This document shows, piece after piece, positions 6,024-8,452 of a DNA stretch of 8,452 nucleotides; the stretch's first letter is position 1; every line of letters starts with the position of its first letter. This DNA is from JAMXLO01 sp035511435 (GTDB taxonomy: Bacteria; Pseudomonadota; Alphaproteobacteria; Acetobacterales; Acetobacteraceae). The notes beneath the pieces are model-generated. The model searched no databases, was not told the DNA's origin, and saw only the letters and a list, made by a program, of their open reading frames with translations. Position numbers and translations under genes: made by a program. The stretch lies in the NCBI GenBank assembly GCA_035511435.1, contig DATKFJ010000290.1:1-8452 (forward strand), in the 5' to 3' direction.

Positions 6024-7172
6024 CTATGCGCGATATTTTTCGATGTAGCTGCGATCGATCTCCAGACCAAATCCGGGCGCTTCGCTCAGATGCACCATGC
6101 CATGCTTCACCTCGGCGCCGCCGCGATAGATGCCGTCGTGGATCGGATGGCGGGCTGGATTGCCCATGGATTCGACGCCGAACGAAGCGTCGGCGAATGC
6201 GGAGACCAGGTGACAGTGGAGATGTCCGGCGGAGTGCGGTGCGATCGATACGCCCTTCTGCTCCGCGTAGTGCGCAATGCGCAGCGATTCGGTAAAGCCG
6301 GCGGCGCGGGTGGAGTCGAACTGCACGAAACCGATGGCGCCGGAATCGATGAAGTCGCGGATCGTGTAGCGATGCCATTCGCGCTCGCCATGCGCCAGCG
6401 GAATTGGCGATGCCGCGGCGAGCCGCACGTAGTCCGTCGGTTGCAGATGCCAGAGCAGCGGTTCTTCCAGCCAGAATATGCCGTAGGGCGCGACCGCGTT
6501 GGCGAAGCGGATGCAGCCGGCGACATCGTACGGCGCATTCATGTCCAGCATGAACAACACGTCGGGGCCGATCGCCTCACGCACACCGCGGATGCGCGTT
6601 ACCTCGTCTTGCAGCGATAGCGCGCCGGTTTTCAGCTTGACGGCCCGGTAGCCGTTGGCGACGTAGTTCGCGAGTTCGTCCGCGTACGATGCCAGAGACG
6701 CGCCTTCGGTGTAGTAGCCGCCGGTGGCGTAGGTGAAGACCTCGGTGCGCGTGCCGCCGAGTAGACGAAACACCGGCAGGCCGACGGCCTTTCCCTTGAT
6801 GTCCCATAGCGCGATGTCGATGCCGCCGATCGCGCCCATGATCTGCGGGCGCTGGTTGCGCGGCAAAGGCGCGGGCATTCCGTCCCAACCACCAATACCG
6901 CCAGGTCGCGGCGAGGTCAGCGAGAACAGCTTCTGCCAGATCTCGGCGTGGCCTAACGGGTCCATGCCTCGCACGACATCGGCGAAGGTTTTCACCAGGT
7001 CGCAGATCTGCTTCTGCGGGCCGCCGGCAGCCTCGCCAAAGCCGGTGATGCCCTGGTCGGTGCGCACCTCGATGAGCACCAGTTGCGCACGTTCCATGCG
7101 TTCATGCGCGGTCCAGGTGGGGCGGTCGTAATCGACGGCGAGCGGATAGGCGAGAACGTCGGTAATCTTCAT
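6024..7172 (-). CDS. Mandelate racemase/muconate lactonizing enzyme family protein (enolase superfamily)
   Basis: This is a cytosolic Mg-dependent enolase-superfamily enzyme of 382 residues: it removes the proton next to a carboxylate, then dehydrates or epimerises the substrate. The N-terminal capping domain (1-130) holds the substrate; the barrel carries the MR-type set: Lys179/Lys181 in VKLKTG, metal ligands Asp210 (LDMN), Glu236 (EEP) and Glu263 (HGERE), and the Asp286 (VQFDST)/His313 (APHSAGH) dyad; Glu334 fits the late Glu. Spacings match mandelate racemase (Lys to Asp 29, Asp to Glu 26, Glu to dyad Asp 23, Asp to His 27). Acid-sugar dehydratases share this set, so a sugar acid is the best guess; the exact substrate is not readable. 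AAGGGAG lies 5 bases before the ATG, which settles the start over an upstream extension reaching 7460 through IS-derived sequence. First gene of a pair with the Gal80-like gene. Confidence 0.93.
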   Translation of the reverse strand: MKITDVLAYPLAVDYDRPTWTAHERMERAQLVLIEVRTDQGITGFGEAAGGPQKQICDLVKTFADVVRGMDPLGHAEIWQKLFSLTSPRPGGIGGWDGMPAPLPRNQRPQIMGAIGGIDIALWDIKGKAVGLPVFRLLGGTRTEVFTYATGGYYTEGASLASYADELANYVANGYRAVKLKTGALSLQDEVTRIRGVREAIGPDVLFMLDMNAPYDVAGCIRFANAVAPYGIFWLEEPLLWHLQPTDYVRLAAASPIPLAHGEREWHRYTIRDFIDSGAIGFVQFDSTRAAGFTESLRIAHYAEQKGVSIAPHSAGHLHCHLVSAFADASFGVESMGNPARHPIHDGIYRGGAEVKHGMVHLSEAPGFGLEIDRSYIEKYRA

Positions 7173-7201
7173 GGCGGCTCCCTTGGACCTGGTTGGCCCG
7201 C

Positions 7202-7235
7202 GCCTGCGCGGACCGTACGCCTGCACGGACTGTGC
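7202..7235. repeat. Imperfect 17-bp tandem repeat upstream of the enolase-superfamily gene
   Basis: GCCTGCGCGGACCGTAC (7202-7218) is followed directly by GCCTGCACGGACTGTGC (7219-7235); 14 of 17 positions agree. It sits 30-63 bp before the start codon at 7172, between that gene and the insertion-sequence remnant. Two phased half-sites for a regulator, or a duplication made at the IS insertion, are both possible. Confidence 0.5.
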
Positions 7236-7427
7236 GCCCCGAGACATCGGTGACAATTTGTTCCGGACACATGGGTAACACTTTCCGTCTTTTGGCGCGA
7301 GGTGCAGATGCCGTGGAAAGAGTGTTCGGCTGTGGACGAACGCCTCCGCTTCGTCGCCCGTCTGCTCGAGGGAGAAGCGATGACCGACATCTGGGCGCGG
7401 ATCCTGGGCCGCCCTCTGCGCGCATGA
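7236..7427 (+). mobile_element. IS481-family insertion sequence remnant (left end only)
   Basis: The stretch has the look of an IS481-type left end: two related copies GACATCGGTGACA (7243-7255) and GACACATGGGTAACA (7266-7280), joined by TTTGTTCCG, then a GCGAGGTG ribosome binding site and the transposase start. Only the first codons survive (see the pseudogene entry); no matching right end was found up to 7576, so the element was truncated by a deletion or rearrangement. The outer boundary on the left is approximate. It separates the enolase-superfamily gene from the monooxygenase and contributes DNA to both upstream regions. Confidence 0.65.
7308..7427 (+). pseudogene. Truncated IS481-family transposase, first 39 codons
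   Basis: Translation from the ATG gives MPWKECSAVDERLRFVARLL then EGEAMTDIWARILGRPLRA and a stop. The opening MPWKE, the (D)ERLRFVARLLEGEAMTD block and their spacing match the N-terminus of IS481-family transposases, where the sequence normally goes on into a helix-turn-helix of the type CREFGISRKTGYK. Here similarity breaks off after MTDI (about residue 28) and a stop follows 11 codons later. The DDE catalytic domain is absent, so the product cannot transpose anything. The recognition is from memory of the family's conserved start, not from an alignment. Confidence 0.7.
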
Positions 7428-7491
7428 CGGCGCACACAGCGTCTGCAGCTTCACCCGCATCCTGGCCTGCTATGCGTGCTGCACCGTTGTT

Positions 7492-7500
7492 TGATACAAT
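7492..7500 (+). promoter_or_regulatory. Extended -10 promoter for the monooxygenase gene
   Basis: TG-A-TACAAT is a good extended -10 element (TGn plus five of six TATAAT bases), 76 bp before the ATG at 7577; no good -35 is seen, which extended -10 promoters tolerate. It overlaps TTGT-TTGAT-ACAA (7487-7499), a small inverted repeat that could be a repressor site. The remaining DNA between the IS remnant and this site (7428-7486) shows no other feature. Confidence 0.5.
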
Positions 7501-7576
7501 GAGGGACGCAGGCTTTCGGCGACGGTCAACAGGCAGGTCCACCAAAGCTGCCAACAGACAAGGATCATCGGAAACC

Positions 7577-8452
7577 ATGAACGATACAGCGGCACTCGCC
7601 AAGGTCGCACCGCAGGCGATTGAAGACTTCGATGTGCTGATCGTCGGGGCGGGACTTTCCGGAATCGGCGCAGCTTATCACCTGCAGACTCATTGCCCAT
7701 CAAAGACCTTCGCAATTCTGGAAGGCCGGAACGCGATGGGTGGCACCTGGGACCTATTTCGCTATCCGGGTGTTCGCTCCGATTCCGATATGTATACGCT
7801 CGGATATTGCTTTCGGCCGTGGCGCGAGGCGAAGGCGATCGCCGACGGTCCGTCGATCCTGAGATACATACGCGAAACGGCACGCGAATACGGCATCGAG
7901 AGAAAGATTCGCTACGGGTACCGAGTCACTCTCGCGTCGTGGTCTTCGTCGGAAGGTAGGTGGACGGTTGAGGCGACGCTCGCGGACGGAAAGACGAGTT
8001 GGTTCACCGCCAATTTCCTATATATGTGCAGTGGCTACTACGACTATGCGGACGGCTACATGCCCGGCTGGCCGGGGATGGACCGCTATCGCGGCATCAT
8101 TGTGCATCCGCAGAAGTGGCCTGAAAATCTCGAATACGAAGGCAAACGCGTCATCGTGATTGGCAGCGGTGCTACGGCGGTCACGTTGGTTCCGGCACTG
8201 GCCGAGAAAGCGGCTCAGGTGACGATGGTGCAGCGCTCACCGACCTACGTCGTGGCGCGGCCGTCCGAGGACTTCATAGCAAACTGGCTGTGCAAGAAGG
8301 TGTCACCTCGGCTGGCTTACGGGCTGGTGCGGTGGAAGAACGTGCTTCTCCAGATGTACTTCTACAATCTCGCGCGCAGGAAGCCCGCCAAGACCAAGGA
8401 AGGGATTCTGCGTCTGGCCAAGAAAGACCTTGGTCCTGAGTATGACGTGGAG
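7577..8452 (+). CDS. EthA-like Baeyer-Villiger flavin monooxygenase, N-terminal part (runs off the right edge)
   Basis: This is a FAD/NADPH-dependent type I Baeyer-Villiger monooxygenase: it inserts oxygen next to a ketone (giving esters or lactones) or oxidises sulfur. The first 292 residues are visible of about 490 expected. Features: FAD-binding DVLIVGAGLSGIGAAYHL (GxGxxG, 24-29); GGTWDLFRYPGVRSDSD (55-71); the family fingerprint as YRGIIVHPQKWP (171-182), with Tyr where the consensus has Phe; NADPH-binding VIVIGSGATAVTL (192-204); and VQRSPTYVV (218-226). Long stretches read like Mycobacterium tuberculosis EthA, which oxidises ketones and activates ethionamide. No frame break occurs to the window edge. 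The ATG has AAGGA 12 bases upstream, a rather long spacing. No TetR-type regulator (the usual EthR neighbour) is seen upstream; an IS remnant occupies that place. Subfamily firm, natural substrate unknown. Confidence 0.93.
   Translation, partial: MNDTAALAKVAPQAIEDFDVLIVGAGLSGIGAAYHLQTHCPSKTFAILEGRNAMGGTWDLFRYPGVRSDSDMYTLGYCFRPWREAKAIADGPSILRYIRETAREYGIERKIRYGYRVTLASWSSSEGRWTVEATLADGKTSWFTANFLYMCSGYYDYADGYMPGWPGMDRYRGIIVHPQKWPENLEYEGKRVIVIGSGATAVTLVPALAEKAAQVTMVQRSPTYVVARPSEDFIANWLCKKVSPRLAYGLVRWKNVLLQMYFYNLARRKPAKTKEGILRLAKKDLGPEYDVE

Noticed and set aside
5414..6295. Plus-strand open frames opposite the Gal80-like and enolase-superfamily genes
   Set aside because: They are antisense shadows; they span two unrelated minus-strand genes and show no motif or signal.
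7102..7602. Minus-strand open frames across the gap before the monooxygenase, including the upstream extension of the enolase-superfamily frame to 7460
   Set aside because: They cross the antisense of the IS481 remnant. The enolase-superfamily protein has a strong ribosome binding site at its internal ATG (7172), where family similarity starts.

Overview
This is a GC-rich bacterial window. It most likely comes from an alphaproteobacterium, possibly Acetobacteraceae or another Rhodospirillales-type lineage. Two things suggest this: an IalB-like periplasmic protein, a family typical of Alphaproteobacteria, and a UvrB with a long Gly/Arg-rich tail. The placement is inferred from protein character and base composition, not from a database search. 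No tRNA, rRNA or CRISPR array was seen.

Layout, left to right. (1) 1-1345, minus strand: a two-gene unit, an M19 dipeptidase followed by an aldo/keto reductase that runs off the left edge; stop and start overlap as TGATG. (2) 1432-2112, plus strand: an exported four-cysteine IalB-like protein, transcribed divergently from the dipeptidase. (3) 2113-2372: a convergent intergenic space holding a long palindromic element (about 147 bp). (4) 2373-4568, minus strand: a complete uvrB (nucleotide excision repair). (5) 4569-4879: a 311-bp gap with the uvrB ribosome binding site, a putative promoter with a 15-bp hyphenated palindrome in its spacer, a second GC-centred intergenic inverted repeat, and a perfect 16-bp palindrome just after the next gene's stop. 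(6) 4880-7172, minus strand: a two-gene unit, an enolase-superfamily (mandelate racemase type) enzyme followed after 25 bp by a Gfo/Idh/MocA-fold protein that looks like the yeast regulator Gal80. (7) 7173-7576: a 404-bp gap with the left end and first codons of a decayed IS481-family insertion sequence and an extended -10 promoter. (8) 7577 to the right edge, plus strand: the N-terminal 292 residues of an EthA-like Baeyer-Villiger flavin monooxygenase.

How the genes may work together: the enolase-superfamily enzyme has the full MR-type active site (KxK, three acidic metal ligands, His-Asp dyad), so sugar-acid or other carboxylate dehydration or epimerisation is plausible. Its partner has the Rossmann-fold architecture of a sugar dehydrogenase, but Trp replaces the Lys of the EKP motif and the Asp of the DxxxH motif is missing, as in Gal80. 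It may therefore be a ligand or cofactor sensor, or an atypical enzyme, rather than an ordinary dehydrogenase. This pair is the most interesting part of the window. The dipeptidase/reductase unit, uvrB, the IalB-like gene and the monooxygenase look like separate transcription units. No new defence or mobile system was found.
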